The notes: generated from the sequence alone by a model not told the origin. 32,768 bases of DNA from Ignavibacteriota bacterium (GCA_016197185.1 JACPWH010000165.1:1-32768), one strand, 5' to 3'. Positions 8,763 to 17,786 are shown, counted from the stretch's first letter. Program-made: numbers and translations.

Positions 8763-10389
8763 ACTTGTTTATCATACCGTTAATTCCTTCCACACCTAAT
8801 TTATATGCTTTTGACCAATCTGAACAAGCATCTTGAATATTGTCAAGTATAAGCTTTACATATCCTCTTTGAACAAGTATTAATCCGTTGTTTGGATTAA
8901 GTTCGATTGCTTTATTTAAATCTACAATAGCTTCTTTATAGTTTTTATTTTTAGCATATTCAACTCCTCTATTGGAATAAGCTGAAGAATAGTTATTGTC
9001 TATTTCAATAGCTTTGGTAAAATCGTTTATTGCTCCACCAGAATCATCAAGTGCAGATTTTACTAATGCTCTATCGTGATAAGCATACTTGTTCTTTGAG
9101 TCAACTTTTATTGCCGTATCAAAATCATTAATAGATTCTATATTGCTTTTTAGATGATATTTTGCAACAGCTCTGTTATAGTATGCTTTTTGATGATTGG
9201 TGTCAATCATAATTGCTTTCGTATAATCAAGAATTGCTTCTTCATACTTTTTTTGATTGAATTTTGCAAATCCTCTGTAATTGTATGCCCAAGAGTTATT
9301 TTTATCTATTTCTATTAATTTCGTAAAATCATTTACAGCTCCATCAAAATCATCAAGCATTGCTTTCGCAAATGCTCTGTTATAGTATGCTTTCGGATGT
9401 TTACTGTCAATTTCAATTGCTTTTGTATAATCAGCTATTGCTTCTTTATACTTTTTTAAATTGAATTTTGAGTATCCCCTATTATTATATGCCCAGGAGT
9501 CACTACTATCTATATCTATCGCTTTGGTATAGTCTTGAATAGCACCCTGAAAATCATCAAGATTTTCTTTTGCCAGTCCTCTATTCAAATATGCTAATCC
9601 ATAGTTGGAATAAAGTTCTATTGCTTTATTTAGATCTTTAATCGCCCCTTGATAATCTTTAAGAACAAATTTTGAATGACCCCGACAATTAAATACCCAA
9701 GAACTGTTAGAATCAAGGTTAATTGCCCTATCAAGATCCTCAATTGAACCTACAAAATCATTAATCTGAGATTTTGCATATCCTCTTTGACGATATGCAG
9801 ATACATTTACAGGATAAGTTTCAATTACTTTATTATAATCTTCGATTGAACCTGGATAATCACTTAACTTGTATTTTAATTCCGCCCTTTGATAATATAA
9901 CTCTGTAATATCTTTACCATCTTTTATTTCAATTGCTTTAGTGTAATCCTCAACAGCTCCTTTGTAATCTTTAAGTTTTTCTTTTACTTTCGCTCTATAC
10001 TTATATAATTCAGAATTCTTAAGTCCGATCTCTACTGCTTTGTTAAAGTCTGAAATTGCGCCACGATAATATTCCAGGTTAATTAGTCTAATTCTTCCTC
10101 TTGCTAAAAATGCTTCGGCTTTATTAGGGTTATATTTAATTGTACTATCAAAATCAACAATTGCTTCATCATAATTTGACTCTAAAACCTCTATGTTTGC
10201 TTTGTTAAAATATGCTTCAGAGTATTTAGGATTAGCTTTTATTGCGAGATTGAAATCCTCAAGTGCACCTAGATAATCATCAATGTTCTTTTTTTCTAAT
10301 CCTCGAGATACATACTCCTCCGCGGTCTGCCCATAAGTTATAAATGAGCAAATAAATATTGAAATCAATATTAAAAATATATACTTCAT
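8752..10389 (-). CDS. Secreted tetratricopeptide-repeat protein (about 15 TPR units)
   Basis: N-terminal signal peptide (MKYIFLILISIFICSFITYGQ) then 15 consecutive ~34-aa units of the form AYYNRA.AK..L.DF..AI.DYTKAIEID. Confidence 0.95.
   Translation of the reverse strand: MKYIFLILISIFICSFITYGQTAEEYVSRGLEKKNIDDYLGALEDFNLAIKANPKYSEAYFNKANIEVLESNYDEAIVDFDSTIKYNPNKAEAFLARGRIRLINLEYYRGAISDFNKAVEIGLKNSELYKYRAKVKEKLKDYKGAVEDYTKAIEIKDGKDITELYYQRAELKYKLSDYPGSIEDYNKVIETYPVNVSAYRQRGYAKSQINDFVGSIEDLDRAINLDSNSSWVFNCRGHSKFVLKDYQGAIKDLNKAIELYSNYGLAYLNRGLAKENLDDFQGAIQDYTKAIDIDSSDSWAYNNRGYSKFNLKKYKEAIADYTKAIEIDSKHPKAYYNRAFAKAMLDDFDGAVNDFTKLIEIDKNNSWAYNYRGFAKFNQKKYEEAILDYTKAIMIDTNHQKAYYNRAVAKYHLKSNIESINDFDTAIKVDSKNKYAYHDRALVKSALDDSGGAINDFTKAIEIDNNYSSAYSNRGVEYAKNKNYKEAIVDLNKAIELNPNNGLILVQRGYVKLILDNIQDACSDWSKAYKLGVEGINGMINKFCK
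9163..9570. repeat. 204-bp tandem duplication (two-TPR unit) inside the TPR gene, approximate borders
   Basis: GCTCTGTTATAGTATGC occurs at 9170 and 9374, AATTGCTTT(C/T)GTATAATC at 9211 and 9415; both offsets are exactly 204 bp. Confidence 0.8.
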
Positions 10390-10390
10390 T

Positions 10391-10460
10391 TTTCTATTAA
10401 CTTATTTCTCATATTATTAATATTTCATCCTATCCGTTATTTCTATTAACTTACTTTCAT
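10391..10460. repeat. Short direct repeat TTTCTATTAACTTA(T/C)TTTC, two copies 49 bp apart, upstream of the TPR gene
   Basis: Copies at about 10391 and 10440. Confidence 0.55.
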
Positions 10461-10524
10461 TATGCTTAAGGGAACATTGATGTTTAATAAATCAAGTTTT
10501 AAGACTTATTTTTCTATTCAACAA

Positions 10525-13500
10525 CTACCTCAAAATAACCCGTCTCGAAAACGTATGCGAAGGTAATTCAACCAGCAGAAAATACACACCCGCCGAAATC
10601 CCCTCTCTTTGCAATGGAATACTGAACGTTCCTTCACCATACTCCCCATCTGCCAAGGTTGCAATTTCTGTCCCTACTACAGAACAAAGACTTACCTTTA
10701 CATGCCCCTTCTCTCCTGTTGTAAGCATAATTTCACTTGATTGATCAATAGGGTTCGGTACAATTTGGACAGATGTCTTTGTAGAGGGATTATATAGACG
10801 CGGAGTAGTCCCCTCACGGCAAATCCCTTGTAAGGTAAAAAACCCGGGAACAGTTGAAATAATTGTCAGTCCGAATTCCGATACGACCGACTCAGGGATC
10901 AATTCACAAACAGTATCATTTCCTACAGCAGCACGGAAATGAACAAGGGTAAGAAGACTGTCGTTTCCAATTGATGCAGAAAACTTCGCTCTCATAACAT
11001 TTCCTGTGTAAATTCCCGTACCTGTAGGAGCAACTGTGGACAGAATCGTTCCATTGCAACGTATTACACCGGAAAATCCCGGAATTTTCGCCTCCTGTAA
11101 TTCGGCTAAATTTGATATGTATATCGGTATATCTACTGTTTCATTCGGCATTGCTTTTGCCGAACCCACCGTCAGTACCACTTTCGGTACAAGTATTACA
11201 TTTGCAACCATATTCAGTAGCCTGAAATTGCCGCAATTTGTTTCTGTTACATTAATATCCGGTGCATAATAATTACCGATGCCACCGCCATTAAACCTCA
11301 CTCTCAACATTGACGAGCCTCCGACAGGAGTTTCCGGCGGTATTGCTTCAATCAGCGAGAAATTCCCTACATCCTCGGGAACTTTCCATACCAATGGGAT
11401 TGTACCGGTATTGGTTATCTTTATTAGTGTATCGCTGTTTACAAATTGCTTATAGACCTTCATATTCACCGATAGTTTTTTATTCTGTTCACCCTCCAAA
11501 ACAAATCCAACAGAATCCTGCTGTACCCTTAATGCAATCGTATCAGATCTAACACTCCTACCGGCAGCAGTCAGTACCAAAAATGCTGTTTTGGAGCCTG
11601 ATCCTTTGCTAAAATACCGTACAGAAGCAGTAGCAGAACCACCTTTCGGAATTTGCCCGTTCGGTGTAGTCCCTAGCCATGTAAACTCTGTTGCATTTTT
11701 ACCGTAAATATCAGTTTTTTGAATTGTAACCGCAGATTCACTAATATTTCTAATTACAAAAGTAAATGTAGTATCCAATCGGCATGAAAGTGCTGGAATA
11801 TCAATTACATGAGGAAAAGTGATTTCCGTTTCCACACCTTCTCCAAAAAGCCGCACTTGTGTTGCTGAATCGAGACCTGTGTGTCTGATTATCACACTAC
11901 CTGAAGTACGTCCCGAAAAAACCGGTGCGAATCGAAGAGTAACCTCATGAGTTTCATTCGGAGCTAATACAAATGTTCCGCTCCCTGCTACAACATCAAA
12001 TTGAACAGAATCAGGCTTGCCTTTCGTAATTGAATTAATCGTAATCGGTGCTCCACTTGTATTTTTGAGGAACATTGTAATAGTAGAATCTTTGTTAGTC
12101 CCAAGTTGTACTTTACCGAAATCAATTAATTCTGCAGCAACAGAAATAGGAGGATAAAACCCAAATGCTGTTATTGATGCCGTATGAAATGTGCCTTGTG
12201 TATGATAGCGAACTGTTGCTTTACGGATTCCTATATCAAGAGGCTTGCAACTAAATTCAACATCAGCATTTTTCCCTCCGCCTATAACTACATTCCTGTT
12301 TGAAGCTATACTAAACTCATTCCCATTCGGTCCAATAAATGTTATACTGTCGATTTTTACGGGTAATACTCCCAGATTCTGAATGGCATTTACTACAACC
12401 GAATCCCGACTGATATTAACAGGAATTTTCCCTAAATCAATATCCCCAATTGTCGGTTTCGGTCCAACAATTGAGAACAGAGCATCCGATGTATCCTGCT
12501 GAACAACCAATATATTACCTAAATCCCAAACCCGAGCAGTGTAATCTATACTCGAAGAAATCAACCGCCGTCCGTTCTGACTGAACTGAACAGTATTTAT
12601 TTGTGCATGATGCCCGCGAAGTGTGAGCAGAGAATCTCCACTCGACAAATTCCAAAGAATAATAGAAACGAACAGAGTATCCCCCTGATAGCTTCCCCCT
12701 GTTGCAAGCAAAGCCCCGTCGGGGCTGACCGCAGCACACGTTACATTCGTATTTCCTGAACGGAAGTTCTTAATCTGGCTTCCCGAAGCTGCATCCCAAA
12801 GAATTGCTGATGTTGGTCCGCCTGTTACAAATTGTGTCCCACCTTTAATGAACCGTACTGTATAGGCGTATTCAACAGCACTTACCGAAAACGCATAGAG
12901 TTTCTTTTTTGAACTGATATTCCACATCGAAACATTACCTGACTGGGTTGTAGTAATAAGGCGACTTCCGCTCGGGTCAACATCCAGCGAGGAAATTCTT
13001 GTTGAGTCATCCTTTGAAAAGAATGTTTTTACTTGCGTTCCGGTTTCCACATCCCACATACGGACAACACCTTTGTAATCTCCTGTAAATACGAACAAAC
13101 CGTCTTTGCTGAAAATTCCCGTAGAGAGTTCAATTTGGCTTCCGAGAAACGAACGAATTTGTGTGCCTGTAGAAGCATCCCATAAGATTCCCGATTGATC
13201 CCTACTGACAGTAAAAATTTTCGATCCGTCTGGACTATAAACTGCCGACCCTACAATGGCTTTATGATCTCTAAGCGTAAATTTTTTACTTCCGGTATTT
13301 GCATCCCATATTATTGCAGTATGATCTTCGCTTGCTGTAACTGCATCAGCTCCATTAGGGCTTAAATCTGCACCGAGAAGCCAATCCGAATGCCCAGAAA
13401 GGACAGTGGGAGCAGGAAGAAACCTTCGTAATTGACTTATCCTGAGAAGACAACGATCGCTTGGTATATTTGGAACTTCCCACGCGATTTTCAAGCCGCC

Positions 13501-14601
13501 TGCATTCGCTCTGATTACATTCCAAGTATAGCCGGCATCGGTAGAAAGTTCGATTTTTATTGAATCCGAGGGTGGAACACCTTCCCATATAATTGCAGTA
13601 TCACTTCCGGCTCCTAAACTCTCTCCGCCGTTGGGAGCAATCAAATGCAATGTTCGTATTCCTGCCCCTTTATCCAAAAACCCACCTGTTGCATAAAAGA
13701 AAAATGGAGAGCAAACATCAGTCTCAATATGAAATGAAGCAAAAGCATAACCCGAATCTGCGGGTGTAAATTCTACAGTGACATCTCTGGTTTCACCTGA
13801 TTTGAGTGTAAAATTGCCTCCTCCCGAAATAATCTTAAATCGAATATCATTCGGAATAATATCTATTACATTTATATCTTTACCCCGAGCAGTTACAGTG
13901 GTTTTAAGTTGAATGGGAATATTCGGTGCAGTCGCCCCAAAATCAATGATTGAAGGATTCATTTGCAAACGGATCAGCCCTGAGTTTGGGCGTGTGTATT
14001 TAATATCCGTCGATATTTTTGCATTCGGAATTGCAGCATGTACCACAACATTTGGCAGACACCCCGCCCCGCTTTCCCATTCGATTTGGCATGGTTCAAA
14101 TTGCTCAATTTCCTGAAGAATCGATAGATAAATACTTTCAGCTTGGGCAGGAGTTTGTATGTTTCCATAGTATTTTCCGCCGGTTTCATTCGAAATTCTA
14201 CGTAATAATTCGGGTGCGGGAATCCCCAATGAAACAGTGTAAATGGCTACATTCTTTTTCTTTGCCAATCTGATGATTTCGTCTGCATTCCCATTGCCCT
14301 CACCGTCGGTAAGATAAATGATAATTCGCTTATTCTTGCCGTAATCAGCTATCGAAAGCGCAGATGACGGAGGATTGCGCAACCCCATATCATGATCCGT
14401 TCCACCGCGAGGTTCTAAGGCTGTTACGGCTGCAAGCAGTTTTTTTCTGTCGGTTGTGAAGTCTTGATTAAGGTAATTCAAATGGTCGAAACTTGTAACG
14501 GCGCATTCAGAAAATCCGAGATGGGCTGCATTAATAAATGAAGTTGCCGCAGTTTTGGCAAGCTCAATATTTGGATAGCCAAACCGCATTGACCCCGACA
14601 C
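10525..14601 (-). CDS. Very large surface/secreted protein: vWA domain, ASH/'choice-of-anchor D' Ig-like repeats, WD40 propeller, C-terminal T9SS type A sorting domain
   Basis: MIDAS motif DVSGSM; GGTDHDMGL; WD units ending ..AIIWDA, ..GILWDA, ..RMWDV, ..SMWNI, ..AILWDA, ..ILWNL, ..RVWDLG; repeated IDFG.V.LG...D.TI...NT Ig-like units; C-terminal PNP...GVYFLLVELPSHTFSRRVILR. The reading frame is open to 14730, but the listed start lies inside DVSGSM, so the N-terminus is not resolved. Confidence 0.88.
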   Translation of the reverse strand: MSGSMRFGYPNIELAKTAATSFINAAHLGFSECAVTSFDHLNYLNQDFTTDRKKLLAAVTALEPRGGTDHDMGLRNPPSSALSIADYGKNKRIIIYLTDGEGNGNADEIIRLAKKKNVAIYTVSLGIPAPELLRRISNETGGKYYGNIQTPAQAESIYLSILQEIEQFEPCQIEWESGAGCLPNVVVHAAIPNAKISTDIKYTRPNSGLIRLQMNPSIIDFGATAPNIPIQLKTTVTARGKDINVIDIIPNDIRFKIISGGGNFTLKSGETRDVTVEFTPADSGYAFASFHIETDVCSPFFFYATGGFLDKGAGIRTLHLIAPNGGESLGAGSDTAIIWEGVPPSDSIKIELSTDAGYTWNVIRANAGGLKIAWEVPNIPSDRCLLRISQLRRFLPAPTVLSGHSDWLLGADLSPNGADAVTASEDHTAIIWDANTGSKKFTLRDHKAIVGSAVYSPDGSKIFTVSRDQSGILWDASTGTQIRSFLGSQIELSTGIFSKDGLFVFTGDYKGVVRMWDVETGTQVKTFFSKDDSTRISSLDVDPSGSRLITTTQSGNVSMWNISSKKKLYAFSVSAVEYAYTVRFIKGGTQFVTGGPTSAILWDAASGSQIKNFRSGNTNVTCAAVSPDGALLATGGSYQGDTLFVSIILWNLSSGDSLLTLRGHHAQINTVQFSQNGRRLISSSIDYTARVWDLGNILVVQQDTSDALFSIVGPKPTIGDIDLGKIPVNISRDSVVVNAIQNLGVLPVKIDSITFIGPNGNEFSIASNRNVVIGGGKNADVEFSCKPLDIGIRKATVRYHTQGTFHTASITAFGFYPPISVAAELIDFGKVQLGTNKDSTITMFLKNTSGAPITINSITKGKPDSVQFDVVAGSGTFVLAPNETHEVTLRFAPVFSGRTSGSVIIRHTGLDSATQVRLFGEGVETEITFPHVIDIPALSCRLDTTFTFVIRNISESAVTIQKTDIYGKNATEFTWLGTTPNGQIPKGGSATASVRYFSKGSGSKTAFLVLTAAGRSVRSDTIALRVQQDSVGFVLEGEQNKKLSVNMKVYKQFVNSDTLIKITNTGTIPLVWKVPEDVGNFSLIEAIPPETPVGGSSMLRVRFNGGGIGNYYAPDINVTETNCGNFRLLNMVANVILVPKVVLTVGSAKAMPNETVDIPIYISNLAELQEAKIPGFSGVIRCNGTILSTVAPTGTGIYTGNVMRAKFSASIGNDSLLTLVHFRAAVGNDTVCELIPESVVSEFGLTIISTVPGFFTLQGICREGTTPRLYNPSTKTSVQIVPNPIDQSSEIMLTTGEKGHVKVSLCSVVGTEIATLADGEYGEGTFSIPLQREGISAGVYFLLVELPSHTFSRRVILR

Positions 14602-14943
14602 GTCAATCGTGAGAATTGCCGAAACTGCAAGTTGAGCATTTGAAGCAGGACATGTCAGCTTAGTAACAGGGCGGACAAGCCCGTCCTCGCTGAGAATAAC
14701 ATCAGCAATGGGATATGCTTTTATTTGTGTTTAGCGCAAATTTACGTGAATATTTTGTGAAAATCGGGGGAATTCTTGGGGGGAGGGGATTTCCTATGCG
14801 GAGTATAATTGATTTTAATATTGAACAACAATTTACATGAATATTTTTTTGGAAATTAAACATATTAGAATGTTCATCTAATTTAGTTGAAGATAGGTAT
14901 TTCTTATTGATGTGTCTTGTCAAAGAATCATTATACATTAACT

Positions 14944-14987
14944 AAAAAAGCCCTGACAAGATTCCAAAAGAATCCATCAGGGCTTTT
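14944..14987 (-). terminator. Rho-independent terminator of the MCE gene (branched hairpin)
   Basis: AAAAGCCCTGA (14946-14956) / TCAGGGCTTTT (14977-14987) with a nested GATTC/GAATC stem; A6 on the left becomes U6 on the minus strand. Confidence 0.85.
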
Positions 14988-15005
14988 AACTTACACTACA
15001 TCCCC

Positions 15006-15953
15006 CTACGGTCTCGTCCCCAACCTCAGATTAACATTCACCCCATGCTCATGCGCTTTTTCTATAAAGGCATCGAGCTTGATGATTGCGCTGTCCATCC
15101 TGTTGGCAAAACCTTTGTCGTAGAGTAATTTCGTTACGAAGCCGCTTCCTGTTTTCAGGTCATTCACAGCAGCCCGCACATCCGAAACCAAACCGTCGGC
15201 ATTACCGATAGCAGATTCACCTTTTGTAATTAAATTCTGAACAGATACTGTGGTTGCATCAAGTTTCGTAATTAGCTCCCGTACCTTCGGTTCATTAACC
15301 TGCACGGCTTTGCGGAGGTCTTCACTGAGTGTTCTCAGATTATTGAGGGTCACTTGAAGTTCGGGTTTGTTTTTCTCAACGAAAGAATTGAGTGAAGTTA
15401 CAAATTGGTTGGTATTTTGCACTGCCTCGCGCAACTGGGCAACTACTTTTCCGTCTGCAAGAAGTGCAGTGGCTGCTGCGGTAATCGTATCCAAACGCCT
15501 GATAAGTAATTTGGCATCCCCGCCAAGTTCACCCACCATAGCGATAAGTTCCGTTGCATCCGATGCAAGCACACCGTTGATTTCACTCTCAGGGTTAAAA
15601 GCAGTATTCAACTTGCCCGGATATACATCAATTTTTTTACCACCCGTAATCTCGAGCATAGAGATTCGTGCAACTGCATCAGGATGAAAATCAGAAAGAT
15701 CATCCATTGTTGCACCTACAAGTACACTTCCTTTGTCATTCGCAACGGAAACAACCGAGCCGCGCTTTACGCCGTTTACCATCACAGGCGAACTTACCTC
15801 CACTCCGCCGGATGCAGGAAACCGAAAATTGATACGATTTTGCAATCCCGAAACCGACCAGCCACGACCGAGCGAGATACCGATGATGAGAAGAATCAGC
15901 GAAAGGAGCGTAACTACTCCAACTTTAATTTCTGTTGAGCGTTTAGGTGCCAT
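15006..15953 (-). CDS. MCE/MlaD-family lipid transport protein
   Basis: Single N-terminal TM then MCE domain: RSTEIKVGVVTLLSLILLIIGISLGRG..., FPASGGVEVSSPVMVNGVKRGSVVSV, ARISMLEITGGKKIDVYPG; coiled-coil tail. Confidence 0.93.
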   Translation of the reverse strand: MAPKRSTEIKVGVVTLLSLILLIIGISLGRGWSVSGLQNRINFRFPASGGVEVSSPVMVNGVKRGSVVSVANDKGSVLVGATMDDLSDFHPDAVARISMLEITGGKKIDVYPGKLNTAFNPESEINGVLASDATELIAMVGELGGDAKLLIRRLDTITAAATALLADGKVVAQLREAVQNTNQFVTSLNSFVEKNKPELQVTLNNLRTLSEDLRKAVQVNEPKVRELITKLDATTVSVQNLITKGESAIGNADGLVSDVRAAVNDLKTGSGFVTKLLYDKGFANRMDSAIIKLDAFIEKAHEHGVNVNLRLGTRP

Positions 15954-16024
15954 AGTTTGTATCTAATTCAATAATAGTAACAATTTGATAACGATTGTGA
16001 AGAAAGAGAATTGTTGATTTCACT

Positions 16025-16056
16025 AAAAAAAAAAGCCCTTTGCACAAATGGCTTTT
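16025..16056 (-). terminator. Rho-independent terminator of ssb
   Basis: AAAAGCC (16031-16037) / GGCTTTT (16050-16056) with inner TTTG/CAAA pairing; A10 (16025-16034) becomes a U tract on the minus strand. Confidence 0.75.
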
Positions 16057-16081
16057 CGTTTTTATATCCTAATTATATTTA

Positions 16082-16513
16082 TCAGAAAGGAATATCATTA
16101 TTGGGATGTATAGGATTATGCTGATTTTCAGGGGAATTGCCCTGAGAATGCGTATCGTTTGGAGAACCGTCTGCCCGTTGTTTTGTGTCGAGCATTATGA
16201 TATTATCCGCTAGAATTTCTGTAAAATACCTGCGATGCCCGTCCTTATCGTCGAAGGTTCTGGACTGAATCCGACCTTCCACATATAGTTTAGCTCCTTT
16301 GTGAATATGCCTTTGTGCAATCTCAGCCAGTCCACGCCATGATATTATTGTGTGCCATTCTGTTTTTTCTTGAAAATGACCATCCTTATCTTTCCATGCT
16401 TCGGTTGTAGCCAAACTAAAGGTAGCAACAGGTATTCCGCTTGGTGTAAAATTAACTTCGGGGTCTTTACCAATATTACCAATAAGCATTACTTTGTTCA
16501 AACTTCTCGACAT
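16082..16513 (-). CDS. ssb: Single-stranded DNA-binding protein
   Basis: OB-fold motifs LNKVMLIGNIGKDPEVNFTPSGIPVATFSLAT, EWHTIISWRGLAEIA, KGAKLYVEGRIQSRTFDDKDGHRRYFTEILADNIIML; acidic tail NNDIPF. Confidence 0.97.
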   Translation of the reverse strand: MSRSLNKVMLIGNIGKDPEVNFTPSGIPVATFSLATTEAWKDKDGHFQEKTEWHTIISWRGLAEIAQRHIHKGAKLYVEGRIQSRTFDDKDGHRRYFTEILADNIIMLDTKQRADGSPNDTHSQGNSPENQHNPIHPNNDIPF

Positions 16514-16583
16514 TATTGCACCTCGTTTGATTAATACTAAAAAGAAATATATTCTAATAAAAGATGATTTACCTCTAAAGCAA

Positions 16584-16626
16584 AGTAGCTTTTTGCAAAA
16601 TAGAAAATATTTCGCAAAAAGCTACT
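16584..16626 (-). terminator. Strong hairpin after the flagellar gene cluster (probable terminator or attenuator)
   Basis: 13-bp perfect inverted repeat AGTAGCTTTTTGC (16584-16596) / GCAAAAAGCTACT (16614-16626) plus AAAT/ATTT. No clear U tract on the minus strand. Confidence 0.5.
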
Positions 16627-16701
16627 AAAAAAAATATCCCGAAGGAAAATAATCTGATACAAAGGAATTTTCCCGTCTATAAAACAGAAGGGTCTCCGGT
16701 A

Positions 16702-17016
16702 TTATCCTGCATTAATTGCGTCTGTTGCAGCTTCGTTGTCTTGCTTACGGAATGATTCTGCAATCCGTGAAGCCGCCTGGCGAATCACATCAGGATTATT
16801 ATAATATCCTGCACTTACCTGCTGCTGAACTTGCTGCAAGCGTTCAGAGAGTTGATTGCCGGAAATTTGCCGTGCCTCTGTAGAAATTTCGAGAGTATCA
16901 TCGCGTCTGCGCGTTTGCTCTGTTTCCGCTTGTTTTTGGTCTGTTGTTGTCCGCTGCGCCTGTTCGTATTTTATATTAAGAGAACTGCGTACCGAATCTA
17001 ATGAATTGATTGCCAT
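16702..17016 (-). CDS. FlgM-like small protein (putative anti-sigma-28 factor)
   Basis: Short protein with DTLEISTEARQI followed by RLQQVQQQVSAGYYNNPDVIRQAASRIAESF, resembling the FlgM layout (D.v.iS..A......l...v..G.Y..d...iA..i). Last gene of the flagellin-fliS-fliD-flaG cluster. Confidence 0.55.
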   Translation of the reverse strand: MAINSLDSVRSSLNIKYEQAQRTTTDQKQAETEQTRRRDDTLEISTEARQISGNQLSERLQQVQQQVSAGYYNNPDVIRQAASRIAESFRKQDNEAATDAINAG

Positions 17017-17020
17017 ATTG

Positions 17021-17392
17021 TCACCCCCGTGAGTAAATCATTAAAGATTTTGTTTGTTGAATATTTCGTAAGCGATATTGCGCATCATCCATTCTGCGCT
17101 TGATATTTTCGAGTAAGATTGAATCTGCTTGAATGAGATTGTCAATTCGCTCCCCCCATTCAAGAGGGTTTCCGCGTAGTTCACGCTGACCGTTTGCGCT
17201 GTTATACCACTTGCGAAGATTATCGAGCAATAGCTGGCGACGTTCGTAAAGATTGGCAATCAAGTCAACTGTATTATGTGATTCACCTTGAAATTCCTGT
17301 AAGTCGGCTTGTTTGATTACTTCAGCAATCTCAATCGTTACCGTTTCAATTTCTTCAACGGTATTCCAACCTATGGCTGTGTTGTTTTCCAT
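17021..17392 (-). CDS. FliT/FlgN-like flagellar export chaperone candidate
   Basis: Helical ~123-aa protein ending in LIQADSILLENIKRRMDDAQYRLRNIQQTKSLMIYSRG, similar in layout to FliT C-termini; adjacent to flaG/fliD. Confidence 0.5.
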   Translation of the reverse strand: MENNTAIGWNTVEEIETVTIEIAEVIKQADLQEFQGESHNTVDLIANLYERRQLLLDNLRKWYNSANGQRELRGNPLEWGERIDNLIQADSILLENIKRRMDDAQYRLRNIQQTKSLMIYSRG

Positions 17393-17399
17393 AGAATAA

Positions 17400-17786
17400 T
17401 TAGATAATTGAGTCTGTTACATTTCCTTGCTGTTCGAGCGTACTTGCAATAAATTGCGATAACTTCAAAGCAACTTCAGTCGGGATTTGCTGTACTACTT
17501 CATTGGTTTTTGAATTGATAATTTTAAGAATAATTTTCTTAGTCTCCTTATCAATTGAGAACCGAAGTGCCGTATCAGGCGTATTGAAAATCTGCTGGAG
17601 ATTATCCGAAAGTTTCGTAAAATCAGTTTTTTGAGTATTTTTACGATTAGTATCCGCAATGGCAGCAGGGGATTTTGCAGAAAGCTCTTCGCTGTTTCTT
17701 TCTTTCTGTCCGCTTAGTTCAGGCTTTATATCAGCCGTTTGAACCACCTGAATTGCTGTTGAATTCTGAATTGGAGTTATGTTCAT
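17400..17786 (-). CDS. flaG: FlaG family flagellar protein
   Basis: LRFSIDKETKKIILKIINSKTNEVVQQIPTEVALKL is the FlaG core motif; directly downstream of fliD. Confidence 0.9.
   Translation of the reverse strand: MNITPIQNSTAIQVVQTADIKPELSGQKERNSEELSAKSPAAIADTNRKNTQKTDFTKLSDNLQQIFNTPDTALRFSIDKETKKIILKIINSKTNEVVQQIPTEVALKLSQFIASTLEQQGNVTDSII

Noticed and set aside
9163-9570. Possible CRISPR-like or satellite repeat on first look
   Set aside because: Period is 102/204 bp, in frame, and encodes TPR units; no spacers.
14702-14938. 78-aa minus-strand ORF as the missing N-terminus of the vWA giant
   Set aside because: Different frame, no hydrophobic signal peptide, starts beside the MCE terminator, and the sequence resembles AT-rich intergenic DNA.
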